Shown here piece by piece: positions 50,234 to 59,181 of a DNA stretch of 64,000 nt. Source of the stretch: Streptomyces sp. cf386. GTDB lineage: Bacteria > Actinomycetota > Actinomycetes > Streptomycetales > Streptomycetaceae. Made by a program: the position numbers and the translations under genes. The stretch is taken from NCBI RefSeq assembly GCF_900103585.1, contig NZ_FNHV01000002.1, positions 487,461 through 551,460 of the forward strand. Direction: 5' to 3'. How positions within the stretch are numbered: position 1 is the first letter of the stretch; each line of letters begins with the position of its first letter. The notes beneath the pieces are model-generated. The model was not told the DNA's origin, did not search any database, and saw only the letters and a list, made by a program, of their open reading frames with translations.

Positions 50234-51775
50234 ATGTCTGAAACAGCCGCAAAGGCTCCCGGCAGCGCCCTCGGCGCCGTCGATCCCAACCGCTGGAAAG
50301 CGCTCGCGTTCATCGCGATAGCCCAGCTCATGGTCGTTCTGGACGCGACCATCGTGAACATCGCCCTGCCCTCCGCCCAGCAGGACCTGGGCATCTCGGA
50401 CGGCAACCGGCAGTGGGTCGTCACGGCCTACGCCCTGGCCTTCGGTGGTCTGCTGCTGTTCGGCGGCCGTATCGCCGACCTCTGGGGCCGTAAGCGTGCC
50501 TTCGTGATCGGCCTGGGCGGCTTCGCCGCCGCCTCCGCGCTGGGCGGTGCGGCCACCAACGAGGCCATGATGTTCGGTGCCCGTGCCCTGCAGGGTGCCT
50601 TCGGCGCGCTGCTCGCGCCGGCCGCGCTCTCGCTGCTCGCGGTGATGTTCACCGACGCCAAGGAGCGCGCGAAGGCGTTCGGCATCTACGGCGCCATCGC
50701 CGGTGGTGGCGGTGCCGTCGGTCTGATCCTCGGCGGATTCCTCACCGAGTACCTGGACTGGCGCTGGACGTTCTTCGTGAACATCCCGTTCGCCATCGTC
50801 GCGGCGGCCGGCGCCTGGTTCGTCATCCGTGAGCCGGAGGGCGGCCGCAACCGCTCCTCGCTCGACATCCCCGGTGTGATCCTTTCCACCCTCGGTCTGG
50901 TCGCGCTGGTCTACGGCTTCACCCGCGCCGAGTCCAACGGTTGGGGCGACTCGCTGACGGTCGGCATGTTCGTCGCCTCCGGCGTGCTGCTGCTGGCCTT
51001 CGTCCTCGTCGAGGCCAAGGTCAAGGCCCCGCTGCTGCCGCTGCGTGTGGTCACCGAACGCAACCGTGGCGGGGTGTACCTCTCGCTCGGCCTCGCGATC
51101 ATCGCGATGTTCGGCCTGTTCCTCTTCCTGACCTACTACCTGCAGATCGTGAAGGGCTACTCGCCGGTCAAGACCGGCTTCGCCTTCCTGCCGATGATCG
51201 TGGGCATGATCGTCGGGTCCACCCAGATCGGCACCCGGCTGATGACCCGGGTCGCGCCGCGGCTGCTGATGGGCCCCGGCTTCGTGGTCGCCGCCCTCGG
51301 CATGCTGCTGCTGACCCAGCTGGAGATCGGTTCCTCCTACGCCGCGCTCCTGCTGCCCGCGATGGTGCTGCTCGGCCTGGGCATGGGTACGGCGTTCATG
51401 CCGGCGATGTCCCTGGCCACGCAGGGCGTCAAGCCGCAGGACGCCGGTGTCGCCTCCGCGATGGTCAACACCTCGCAGCAGGTGGGCGGCGCGATCGGTA
51501 CGGCCCTGCTGAACACGATCGCCGCCTCGGCGACCACGTCCTACATCGCCGACCACATCGGCGGCGCGGCCGGCAAGTCCCAGCAGCAGCTGGTCCAGCT
51601 GGAGGGCATGGTGCAGGGCTACACCAGCGCCATCTGGTTCGCCGTCGGCATCCTGGTGGCGGCCGCGGCCATCGCCCTGACCTTCGTCAACGCCGGCCGC
51701 CCGGGCGGTACGGCGGTGGCGTCCTCCGAGGAGGGCGCGGCGGACGAGGTGCCGGTGCCGGTCGTCGCGCACTGA
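50234..51775 (+). CDS. MFS drug exporter, DHA2 family (14 helices)
   Basis: This 513-residue efflux pump has 14 predicted membrane helices, the motif A region GRIADLWGRKRAF after helix 2, and the DHA2 motif LDATIVNIALPSAQ in helix 1. It exports cationic drugs or natural products by proton antiport. Regulation by the adjacent TetR is likely. The start follows GTATCTCC. Confidence 0.93.
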   Translation: MSETAAKAPGSALGAVDPNRWKALAFIAIAQLMVVLDATIVNIALPSAQQDLGISDGNRQWVVTAYALAFGGLLLFGGRIADLWGRKRAFVIGLGGFAAASALGGAATNEAMMFGARALQGAFGALLAPAALSLLAVMFTDAKERAKAFGIYGAIAGGGGAVGLILGGFLTEYLDWRWTFFVNIPFAIVAAAGAWFVIREPEGGRNRSSLDIPGVILSTLGLVALVYGFTRAESNGWGDSLTVGMFVASGVLLLAFVLVEAKVKAPLLPLRVVTERNRGGVYLSLGLAIIAMFGLFLFLTYYLQIVKGYSPVKTGFAFLPMIVGMIVGSTQIGTRLMTRVAPRLLMGPGFVVAALGMLLLTQLEIGSSYAALLLPAMVLLGLGMGTAFMPAMSLATQGVKPQDAGVASAMVNTSQQVGGAIGTALLNTIAASATTSYIADHIGGAAGKSQQQLVQLEGMVQGYTSAIWFAVGILVAAAAIALTFVNAGRPGGTAVASSEEGAADEVPVPVVAH

Positions 51776-51885
51776 TACCGGCGACGACACGGCCTTACCC
51801 CTTGGGACCAGGCGTACGTACGGGGATGGGGACGCTCCGTACGTACGGCCTCACCGGACCTGCCCCGGCTCGCTGACCGAGCGGC

Positions 51886-52440
51886 TCAGCGCAGCCAGGG
51901 CAGGTCCGCACCCGCTTCGCTCGGCTGCAGGCCCTCGGCGACGATCTTCATGATCTCGCCGAGGGTCTTCTGCTGTTCCAGGCTGAGCCGGTCGAACATC
52001 GCCTGGCGTACGGCCTCCACATGGCCCGGCGCGGTGTCCCGCAGGACCTGCACGCCCTGTTCGGTCAGCACCGCGAACTGGCCCCGCTTGTCGTCGGGGC
52101 AGTCCTCGCGCCGCACCCAGCCGTTCTTCTCCAGCCGCGCGATGGCGTGCGAGAGACGGGAGCGGGTGATCTTCGCGAGCATCGCCAGCTCGGTCATCCG
52201 CAGCCTGCGCTGCGGGGCCTCGGCGAGCTTGACCAGCAGGCCGTAGTAGACGTGCGGCATGCCCGCGTCCCGCTGGAGCTGGCGGTCCAGGTGGTCCCAG
52301 AGCAGGGTGGACGCCTCCATGTAGGAGCGCCAGACGAGCTGCTCCTCGTGGGTGAGCCAGCGCGGTTCGCCCGTGGGCGCGGATTCGGGTTCGGGTTCGG
52401 GTTCGGCCGCGGGTGGCGCGGAGGTCGATGCCGTATTCAT
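51886..52440 (-). CDS. MarR family regulator
   Basis: This protein of about 184 residues has a winged-helix domain (LRMTELAMLAKITRSRLSHA, then RRED.PDDKRGQFAVLT). MarR proteins sense phenolics or peroxide. It is divergent from the DODA-type dioxygenase with 120 bp between them, so it probably controls that gene. A GTG at 52,449 is an equally possible start. Confidence 0.9.
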   Translation of the reverse strand: MNTASTSAPPAAEPEPEPESAPTGEPRWLTHEEQLVWRSYMEASTLLWDHLDRQLQRDAGMPHVYYGLLVKLAEAPQRRLRMTELAMLAKITRSRLSHAIARLEKNGWVRREDCPDDKRGQFAVLTEQGVQVLRDTAPGHVEAVRQAMFDRLSLEQQKTLGEIMKIVAEGLQPSEAGADLPWLR

Positions 52441-52518
52441 GTACTCCACTGTACGAGAGCTCTCCTTGAATTTTTAACTACCCGGGCGTACTGTCTTCGA
52501 AGAGAGAAGCTTTAGATT

Positions 52519-52537
52519 TGAAGCAAATAAGGCTTCA
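52519..52537. promoter_or_regulatory. Inverted repeat TGAAGC-N7-GCTTCA
   Basis: TGAAGC and GCTTCA with a 7-bp spacer lie 23 bp before the dioxygenase start, in the MarR/dioxygenase intergenic region. A candidate MarR operator. Confidence 0.5.
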
Positions 52538-52560
52538 GCTCTCCGGAGGGAGTCGCCACC

Positions 52561-53346
52561 ATGTCCGCCGTCGCGCAGGAGCGCATGCCTGCCCTCTATC
52601 TCAGTCACGGCGCCCCGCCGCTCGCGGACGACCCGATCTGGCCCGGTGAGCTCGCCGCATGGTCCGCCGGCCTGCCGCGCCCCAAGGCGATCCTCATGGT
52701 CTCCGCCCACTGGGAGGAGGCCCCGCTCGCCATCGGTGCCACCGAGACCGTTCCTCTCGTCTACGACTTCTGGGGATTCCCCGAGCACTACTACAAGGTG
52801 ACGTACACGGCACCCGGCGCGCCCCAACTCGCCGAGTCCGTACGGAAGCTGCTGCGCGCCCCCGGCATGCCCGTGCAGGACATCCCGGACCGCGGCCTCG
52901 ACCACGGCGCCTACGTACCGCTCGTCGAGATGTACCCCGAAGCCGACATCCCTGTCCTCCAGATTTCCATGCCGACCCTCGACCCGCTGCGGTTGCTGGA
53001 GATCGGCCGCAAGCTGGCGCCCCTGCGCGACGAGGGCGTGCTGATCGTCGGCTCCGGCTTCTTTACCCACAACCTGGCCGCCCTGCGCCAGGGCGGCATC
53101 CCCGCCTGGTCCGTGGAGTTCGACGACTGGGGCCGCCGGGCGCTGGAGAGCCGTGACTGGGACTCCCTGCTGGACTTCCTCCACAAGGCCCCGGCCGGCC
53201 GCTACGCCCACCCGCGCACCGAGCACTTCGCCCCGCTGTTCGTGGCGATGGGCGCGGCGGACGCGGCCGGTGGGCTCGACGGCCAGAAGTCGGTGATCGA
53301 CGGGTTCTGGATGGGCCTGGCGAAGCGGTCAGTGCAGTTCGGCTGA
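52561..53346 (+). CDS. LigB/DODA-type extradiol dioxygenase
   Basis: This 261-residue enzyme family opens catechol-type rings using a single Zn or Fe. The metal and catalytic residues are visible in LYLSHGAPPL, VSAHWEE, GLDHGAYVPL and HPRTEHFAPLF. E. coli YgiD (DODA) is the closest known type. A MarR gene is divergent upstream. The start follows CCGGAGGGAGTCGCCACC. Phenolic detoxification is a likely role. Confidence 0.9.
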   Translation: MSAVAQERMPALYLSHGAPPLADDPIWPGELAAWSAGLPRPKAILMVSAHWEEAPLAIGATETVPLVYDFWGFPEHYYKVTYTAPGAPQLAESVRKLLRAPGMPVQDIPDRGLDHGAYVPLVEMYPEADIPVLQISMPTLDPLRLLEIGRKLAPLRDEGVLIVGSGFFTHNLAALRQGGIPAWSVEFDDWGRRALESRDWDSLLDFLHKAPAGRYAHPRTEHFAPLFVAMGAADAAGGLDGQKSVIDGFWMGLAKRSVQFG

Positions 53347-53358
53347 GGCCGGGCCGGG

Positions 53359-53889
53359 CTACAGCTCCTTCTCATACCAGGCGACGTCCCAGTAGCGGCC
53401 GAACTTGCGGCCCACCTCGCGGTACGTCCCGACGTGCCGGAAGCCGAAGCGCTCGTGCAGACGGGCCGACGCCTCGTTGGGCTGAGCGATGCCGGCGTAC
53501 GCGCGGTGCAGGTCCTCCTCGGCCAGGGCCTCGAACAGGGCCTTGTAGAGGAGGGTGCCGATGCCACGACCGCCGGCGTCGGGTGCGAGGTAGATCGTCA
53601 CCTCGACGGAGGTCTCGTAGGCGGGCTTCGGCCGGAAGGCGCTGGATGTGGCATAGCCCAGGATCCGCTGTGAGTTCCCTGCGAGGCCCGTCTCCACGGC
53701 AACCATCAGCCGGTACGGCCCGTCTTCAGGGTGGGAGAGCAGCCAAGGGCGTCGCTCCTCCGGCGTGAAGACCGCCGTATCGAATGTGATGGGCGTCTCA
53801 CGTACGTAGTGGTTGTAGAGGTCGGTGAGGGCTTCGAGGTCACTCTCGACTCCCGCTCTGACCTGCACCTCTCTACGTTCCGGTGGCAT
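53359..53889 (-). CDS. Phosphinothricin N-acetyltransferase-like GNAT
   Basis: This 176-residue acetyltransferase has the GNAT acetyl-CoA loop (APDAGGRGIGTLLYKAL, about 105-122), preceded by EVTIYL and followed by ALAEEDLHRAYAGIAQPNEA. It resembles Pat/Bar and MnaT-type enzymes that acetylate phosphinothricin or methionine sulfoximine. It is divergent from hrdD, the known Streptomyces arrangement. Confidence 0.88.
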   Translation of the reverse strand: MPPERREVQVRAGVESDLEALTDLYNHYVRETPITFDTAVFTPEERRPWLLSHPEDGPYRLMVAVETGLAGNSQRILGYATSSAFRPKPAYETSVEVTIYLAPDAGGRGIGTLLYKALFEALAEEDLHRAYAGIAQPNEASARLHERFGFRHVGTYREVGRKFGRYWDVAWYEKEL

Positions 53890-53959
53890 CGGGTCTCCTC
53901 GCGTGGCCGGACGTGGCCGGACAGGGTACTGCAAGATCAGAAAAATAGAGGGGCGGGTT

Positions 53960-53986
53960 GGGAATTCTGTCCTGATTCCAGTCGTT
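53960..53986 (+). promoter_or_regulatory. Sigma-R-type promoter of hrdD
   Basis: GGGAAT (53,960-53,965), 18 bp, then GTT (53,984-53,986) match the sigma-R consensus GGAAT-N18-GTT exactly. It lies 84 bp before the hrdD start. hrdD is a known sigma-R target in S. coelicolor, so the assignment is strong. Confidence 0.85.
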
Positions 53987-54069
53987 GTTTCCATCGGATG
54001 CAGGGCACTCGAGCAGAGTCCCAAGCGTTCACGAATCACCCGCCCGCCCCACATCGCAAGGGAGCACGC

Positions 54070-55068
54070 ATGGCAACCCGTGCCGTCGCCCGTCGTAAGT
54101 CCGCCACTGGCGGGGCAACCGACGCGGCACGCAGTGTTCGCGCCCATGGCGGCGAGATCGCGGACCGCGACCTGGTCGGCATGTACCTCGACGAGATCGC
54201 GCGCACGCCGCTTCTCGACGCGGCCAAAGAGGTCGAGCTGTCGCAGATCATCGAGGCGGGTGTGTTCGCAAGGCAGGTCCTCGACGGCTTCGAGGAGGCC
54301 AGGGCGGACGCCACCCGTGAGGAGCTGGAGGCCCTGGTCGCCGAGAGCGAGCGGGCCAAGGACGTCTTCATCCGCTCCAACCTCCGCCTGGTCGTCGCGG
54401 TGGCCCGTCGCTACCCGCGCAGCGGCCTCCCCCTGCTCGACCTGATCCAGGAGGGCAACGCCGGCCTGGTGCGCGCGGTGGAGAAGTTCGACTACCGCAA
54501 GGGCTTCAAGTTCTCGACGTACGCGACGTGGTGGATCCGTCAGGCCATCACCCGCTCGATAGCGGACCAGTCGCGCACCATCCGCCTCCCCGTCCACCTC
54601 GTGGAGGAGCTGGGCCGCATCCGCCGCGTCCAGCGCGAGTTCAACCGCGAGCACGGCCGCGACCCGGAGCCCGCGGAGATCGCCGCCGAGCTCGGCTCCA
54701 ACCCGGACCGGGTGACGGACGTCCTGGACTGGGCCCGCGACCCGGTCTCCCTGAACATGTCGGTGGACGACGACGGCGACACCCAGTTCGGCGACCTCCT
54801 GGAGGACACGTCGGCGGTCTCGCCCGAGCAGTCCGTCCTGACCCTCCTGCGCAGCGAGGAACTGGACGACCTGATCGGCCGGCTGGACCAGCGCACGGCG
54901 TCCATCATCAAGATGCGGTACGGCATCGAGGACGGCCGCGAGCGCACGCTGACCGAGGTCGGCAAGGAGCACGGGCTGACCCGCGAGCGGATCCGGCAGA
55001 TCGAGAAGCACGCGTTGCTGGAGCTGAAGAAGCTGGCGCGGAGCACGGGGTTCGACGCGGCCGCGTAG
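54070..55068 (+). CDS. hrdD: RNA polymerase sigma factor HrdD
   Basis: This 332-residue group 2 sigma-70 factor has regions 1.2 (DLVGMYLDEIARTPLL), 2.1-2.4 (SNLRLVVAVARRYPRSGLPL, then GFKFSTYATWWIRQAITRSI), 3 and 4.2 (REDGRERTLTEVGKEH-type HTH, LTRERIRQIEKHALLELKKL). The N-terminus MATRAVARRKSATG matches HrdD specifically. It is dispensable in S. coelicolor and induced by thiol-oxidative stress through sigma R. It is followed by a strong terminator. Confidence 0.96.
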   Translation: MATRAVARRKSATGGATDAARSVRAHGGEIADRDLVGMYLDEIARTPLLDAAKEVELSQIIEAGVFARQVLDGFEEARADATREELEALVAESERAKDVFIRSNLRLVVAVARRYPRSGLPLLDLIQEGNAGLVRAVEKFDYRKGFKFSTYATWWIRQAITRSIADQSRTIRLPVHLVEELGRIRRVQREFNREHGRDPEPAEIAAELGSNPDRVTDVLDWARDPVSLNMSVDDDGDTQFGDLLEDTSAVSPEQSVLTLLRSEELDDLIGRLDQRTASIIKMRYGIEDGRERTLTEVGKEHGLTRERIRQIEKHALLELKKLARSTGFDAAA

Positions 55069-55557
55069 TGCCTTCCGGCGGGAGGGCCGGGGGAGTCTGG
55101 CCGCAGGCGGCGTACGCCGGGTGGCGAAAGACCGCGCAAACATGGCGATGTAACGCCGCTTCAACTGTCAGGGCACCGGGAACAAGACTTCCGGGCAAGG
55201 GAGTTCGGGCCCGGACGGAGATCGACGTACCCCGCCGAACGCGACACGCGCACACCAACAGGCCAAGTACGGAAGCAAGTACGGACCAAGTCCCGACGCA
55301 CTCCCCCCGGCGCCGGGACTTTCCCCGAGCCGGGCTTCGGCGCCCATCCCCCCTGGGTGCCGAGGCCCGGCTCTTTTGATGTCTCAAGGGCCATGGCGGC
55401 GAGGCAGTGGGGAGGGGGCGGGCCACCCCGTACCTGAACCACGGGGTGGCTCACCCGAATGGCAGATTGTGCCACATGGGCATAGCGGTACATCACGACG
55501 GATCCCGCGGGGAGCCGTATCCGCCCGGCGCAGCCAACCCCGCACGCCGAGTCCCAC
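55069..55557. other. Intergenic region after hrdD
   Basis: No gene is supported. A short stretch near 55,160-55,320 is free of ORFs with coding bias, and the strong terminator lies at 55,327-55,377. Direct repeats AAGTACGG (near 55,264 and 55,276) are present. A small RNA is possible but not supported. Confidence 0.4.
55327..55377 (+). terminator. Long hairpin followed by TTTT
   Basis: GAGCCGGGC...TCGGCGCCCA pairs with TGGGTGCCGA...GCCCGGCTC across a 7-nt loop, followed directly by TTTT. A clear rho-independent terminator about 260 bp past hrdD. Confidence 0.8.
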
Positions 55558-56523
55558 TCACCCCGCGGCCCGACGCAACCGCTCACCCAACTCCCGTACG
55601 CACAGCACCAGTTCCTCCGGTGACTCCACCACGAACTCGCAGTCCACCATCGCCAACCGCACCGCCATCCACTCCACCGCATCCCCCGCGGACCCCCGCA
55701 GCCGACACCGCCGCCCGTCCCCGACCGACTCCGGCGCCCCCAACCACCCCGGCAACCGAGCCGCGACGAACTCGGCGGGCGCATCGAACGCCACCGAGAA
55801 GTCGTACGTCTCCTGTCGCCGCCACATCGACTGCCGCAGATACTCCGCCGCACTCCCCGACGGCAGCTCCCGTGGCGTGAACCGCGCCCCCGTGGCGAAC
55901 GGCTCGCTCACCCGGTCGACCCGGAACGTCCGCCAGTCGGCCCGGTCGAGGTCGTAGGCGACGAGGTACCAGCGCCGCCCGGTCGACACCAGCCGATACG
56001 GCTCCACCAGCCGCCGTGACCCGGTCCCGTCCTTCGCCCGGTACGCGAACCGCAGCCGCTCCTGCCCCGCCACGCTCGACGCCATCACGGTGAGCGTCTC
56101 GGGCGCGATACTCGCCCCGTCCCCACTGGTCAGCGGCGTCGTCGCGGCCTGCAGCGTGGCCACCCGGTGCCGCAGCCGCGACGGCAGTACCTGCTCCAGC
56201 TTCGCCAGCGCCCGCACCGACGCCTCCTCCACCCCCTCGACCGCGTGCCCCGCCCCGGCCCGCAGCCCGACCGCGATCGCGACGGCCTCTTCGTCGTCCA
56301 GCACGAGCGGCGGCATCGCCTTGCCCGCGACGAGCCGGTAGCCGCCGTCGGCCCCCTTGCTCGCCTGCACGGGATAGCCGAGCTCCCGCAGCCGGTCGAC
56401 GTCCCGTCGCACCGTGCGCCGGGACACCCCGAGCCGCTCGGCGAGCTCACCGCCGGGCCATTCGCGAGGCGTCTGCAGGAGGGAGAGGAGCGTCAGCAGC
56501 CGTGCCGGAGTATCCGTCGTCAT
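55558..56523 (-). CDS. YafY-type HTH/WYL regulator
   Basis: This 321-residue regulator has an N-terminal winged HTH (GGELAERLGVSRRTVRRDVD, about 24-44), a central WYL domain (RLVEPYRLVSTGRRWYLVAY, about 165-185) and a C-terminal WCX extension. WYL proteins sense nucleic acid or small ligands. It is divergent from the downstream MFS exporter with 62 bp between starts, so joint control is likely. Confidence 0.9.
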   Translation of the reverse strand: MTTDTPARLLTLLSLLQTPREWPGGELAERLGVSRRTVRRDVDRLRELGYPVQASKGADGGYRLVAGKAMPPLVLDDEEAVAIAVGLRAGAGHAVEGVEEASVRALAKLEQVLPSRLRHRVATLQAATTPLTSGDGASIAPETLTVMASSVAGQERLRFAYRAKDGTGSRRLVEPYRLVSTGRRWYLVAYDLDRADWRTFRVDRVSEPFATGARFTPRELPSGSAAEYLRQSMWRRQETYDFSVAFDAPAEFVAARLPGWLGAPESVGDGRRCRLRGSAGDAVEWMAVRLAMVDCEFVVESPEELVLCVRELGERLRRAAG

Positions 56524-56585
56524 GAATCCGAGGATGCCGTAGAAGTAGGACACGATCTGACCTAATGACGGCATAGCTTCAAGCC

Positions 56586-58181
56586 ATGACCTCCACCGAG
56601 ACCTCACCCGAACCCGGGACAGACGGGACAGACCTTGTGACCCGCGCGATCGAAACGCCCACCGCAGGCGACCGCCGCCGTTGGTTCGCCCTGGCGATCG
56701 TGATGACCGCGGCCTTCATGGACCTCGTCGACGTCACGATCGTCAACGTCGCGATCCCGTCGATCCAGCGGGACGCCGGGGCCAGCTTCAGCCAGATCCA
56801 GTGGATCACCGCCGGCTACGCCCTCGCCTTCGCCGCGGGCCTGATCACCGGCGGCCGCCTCGGCGACATCCATGGCCGGAAGCGGCTGTTCCTCTTCGGT
56901 ATCGGCGGCTTCACCCTGGCCTCGGCCCTGTGCGGGTTCGCCGCGAACCCGGAGATGTTGGTCGCGGCCCGGATCCTGCAGGGCGGCATGGCGGCGCTGA
57001 TGGTCCCGCAGGTCCTGTCGATCGTGCACGCCACCTTCCCGGCGCACGAACGCGGCAAGGTCTTCGGCCTGTTCGGCGCGGTCGTCGGACTCGGTGCGGT
57101 CACCGGCCCGCTCCTCGGCGCACTGCTGACGGAGTGGAACCTCTTCGGCCTCGAATGGCGCCCGATCTTCCTCATCAACCTCCCGGTCGGCATCGCGGGC
57201 CTGATCCTCGGCAGCCGCTTCATCACCGAGTCCAAGGCGCCGAAGGCGCTGAAGCTGGACATGGTCGGCGTCGCCCTGGTCACGCTCGGCCTGCTGATGC
57301 TGCTCTACCCGCTGACCCGCGGCCGTGAGCTGGGCTGGCCGCTGTGGGGGTACGTGTCGATGGGCGGCGCACTGGTGGTCCTCGGGGCGCTGGTGGCGTA
57401 CGAGAGGCGCAAGGCCGCCCGCGACGGCTCCCCGCTCGTCGAACTGTCGCTGTTCAAGGTGAAGAGCTTCGCGGCCGGCATCGCCGTGCAGACGGTCTTC
57501 GGTGTCGCGCTCGGCATCTTCTTCCTGGTCTGGACGCTGTACATGCAGTACGGCCTGGGCTGGAGCCCGCTGAAGGCCGGCCTGACCGGGATCCCGTTCT
57601 CGATCGCCGTCTCGGTGGCGGCCGGCCTGTCCGTCCAGCAGCTGGTCCCGCGCTTCGGCCGCAAGGTGCTCCAGGCGGGCGCGCTGGTGATGGCGATCGG
57701 CGTCCTGCTCTACATCTGGGAGTCCGGCCACTACGGCCTGGACATCGCCCCCTGGCAGATGGCGCTGCCCCTGGTCGTCATGGGCCTCGGCATGGGCCTG
57801 ATCGTGGCCCCGCTGACGGACGCGATCCTCTCGGAGGTGCCGCGCGAGCACGCCGGCTCGGCATCCGGCCTCATCAGCACCGTCCAGCAGATGGGCAACG
57901 CGCTCGGGCTGGGTCTGGTCTCCGTGGTCTTCTTCGGCATCATCGACGACCGGCTGGCCGGCGGCGCGGAAGGCGCGCGGGGCCCGGCGGCGGGCGCGGC
58001 CTTCGCGGACGGCTTCCAGCACGCGCTGGGGTGGGTCGCCGCGGTGATGGGCGTCATCTTCCTGCTGATGTTCGCGCTGCCCAGGCGGTCGGCGGAGCAT
58101 GCGGAGCAGGTCGAGGGGGCGGCCGAGGAGTCGGGGCCGGAGGCGACGGCTGTGGAGAAGGAGCCCGCGTTGGTGCCGTGA
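56586..58181 (+). CDS. MFS exporter, DHA2 family (second)
   Basis: This 531-residue efflux pump has 14 membrane helices, motif LVDVTIVNVAIPSIQ in helix 1 and GRLGDIHGRKRLFL after helix 2. It is a paralog of the exporter at 50,234 with a clearly different sequence. It is divergent from the WYL regulator. It is followed by the terminator at 58,248-58,273. Confidence 0.92.
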   Translation: MTSTETSPEPGTDGTDLVTRAIETPTAGDRRRWFALAIVMTAAFMDLVDVTIVNVAIPSIQRDAGASFSQIQWITAGYALAFAAGLITGGRLGDIHGRKRLFLFGIGGFTLASALCGFAANPEMLVAARILQGGMAALMVPQVLSIVHATFPAHERGKVFGLFGAVVGLGAVTGPLLGALLTEWNLFGLEWRPIFLINLPVGIAGLILGSRFITESKAPKALKLDMVGVALVTLGLLMLLYPLTRGRELGWPLWGYVSMGGALVVLGALVAYERRKAARDGSPLVELSLFKVKSFAAGIAVQTVFGVALGIFFLVWTLYMQYGLGWSPLKAGLTGIPFSIAVSVAAGLSVQQLVPRFGRKVLQAGALVMAIGVLLYIWESGHYGLDIAPWQMALPLVVMGLGMGLIVAPLTDAILSEVPREHAGSASGLISTVQQMGNALGLGLVSVVFFGIIDDRLAGGAEGARGPAAGAAFADGFQHALGWVAAVMGVIFLLMFALPRRSAEHAEQVEGAAEESGPEATAVEKEPALVP

Positions 58182-58247
58182 GGGCGGTGTTCCGCGGGTG
58201 GTCTTCAGAGGGCGGTGTTCTGAGGGCGGATTTCTGAGAGCGGGGGA

Positions 58248-58273
58248 GGGCCCGGCACTTCGGTGCCGGGCCC
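58248..58273 (+). terminator. Perfect 11-bp UUCG-loop hairpin
   Basis: GGGCCCGGCAC, TTCG, GTGCCGGGCCC. A stable stem with a UUCG tetraloop 67 bp after the MFS stop. Confidence 0.85.
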
Positions 58274-58350
58274 CTCGTCGTTTCCGTGTCTCTCCGTGTC
58301 TGTCCACGCCGGAAGCCCGTTCATGCCCGATTGGGCCCGAACCTGTTTAC

Positions 58351-58360
58351 TTTCCGGAAA
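58351..58360. promoter_or_regulatory. TTTCCGGAAA palindrome before fruR
   Basis: A perfect 10-bp palindrome lies 60 bp before fruR, near likely -10/-35 elements. A candidate FruR operator for autoregulation of the fru operon. Confidence 0.5.
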
Positions 58361-58419
58361 TCCAGGCGTAGCCTCCCAGCGAAACCACAAGTTCGGGCAC
58401 AGTTCGGAGGCGAACGGAC

Positions 58420-59181
58420 ATGTACGCACCGGAGCGGCAGCAGGAGATCCTCCGGCTCGCCCGTGACGGCGGCCGAGTGGACGTCCTGTCGCTGGCCGAG
58501 GAGTTCCAGGTGACCGCGGAGACGATCCGCCGGGACCTGAAGGCCCTCGACCGCGCCGGGCTCGTGCGCCGGGTGCACGGTGGCGCGATCCCGGCCGGGC
58601 GACTGGACTTCGAGCCGGACCTCGCCGAGCGCGAGTCGACGGCGGCCGACGAGAAGGACCGGGTCGCGAAGGCGGCCCTCGCCGAGCTGCCCACCGAGGG
58701 CACGATGATCCTGGACGCCGGTACGACGGTGGCCCGCCTGGCCGCCGCGCTGCCGCTGGAGACGTCCCTCACCGTCGTCACGCACAGCCTGCCCATCGCG
58801 GCCCGCCTCGCCGACCACCCGGGCATCCAGCTCCACCTGGTCGGAGGGCGCGTACGGCACCGTACGCGCGCCGCCGTGGACGCCTGGGCGCTGCGCGCGT
58901 ACGGCGAGATCCGCGCCGACGTCCTGTTCGTGGCGGCCAACGGCTTCTCCGCCGAGCACGGTCTGACCACCCCCGACCTCGCCGAGGCCGCGGTGAAGCG
59001 CGCGGCGGTGGCCGCGGCCCGCCGTGTGGTGCTGCTCGCCGACTCGTCCAAGCACGGCCAGGAGCACTTCGCCCGCTTCGGTGACCTGAGCGACGTGGAC
59101 CTGCTGATCACCGACAGCGGGCTGAGCCCCGAAGACGCCACCGCGATCGAGCGCGGCGGCACGGAAGTAGTGCGCGCATGA
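58420..59181 (+). CDS. fruR: DeoR-family fructose operon repressor
   Basis: This 253-residue repressor has an N-terminal DeoR HTH (VDVLSLAEEFQVTAETIRRD, about 20-40) and a C-terminal DeoR sensor domain (GTMILDAGTTVARLAAALPL, about 90-110, and ADSSKHGQEHFARFGDLSDV). It senses fructose-1-phosphate or a related sugar phosphate. It overlaps fruK by 4 bp, so it is part of the operon it controls. The start follows TTCGGAGGCGAACGGAC. Confidence 0.92.
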   Translation: MYAPERQQEILRLARDGGRVDVLSLAEEFQVTAETIRRDLKALDRAGLVRRVHGGAIPAGRLDFEPDLAERESTAADEKDRVAKAALAELPTEGTMILDAGTTVARLAAALPLETSLTVVTHSLPIAARLADHPGIQLHLVGGRVRHRTRAAVDAWALRAYGEIRADVLFVAANGFSAEHGLTTPDLAEAAVKRAAVAAARRVVLLADSSKHGQEHFARFGDLSDVDLLITDSGLSPEDATAIERGGTEVVRA

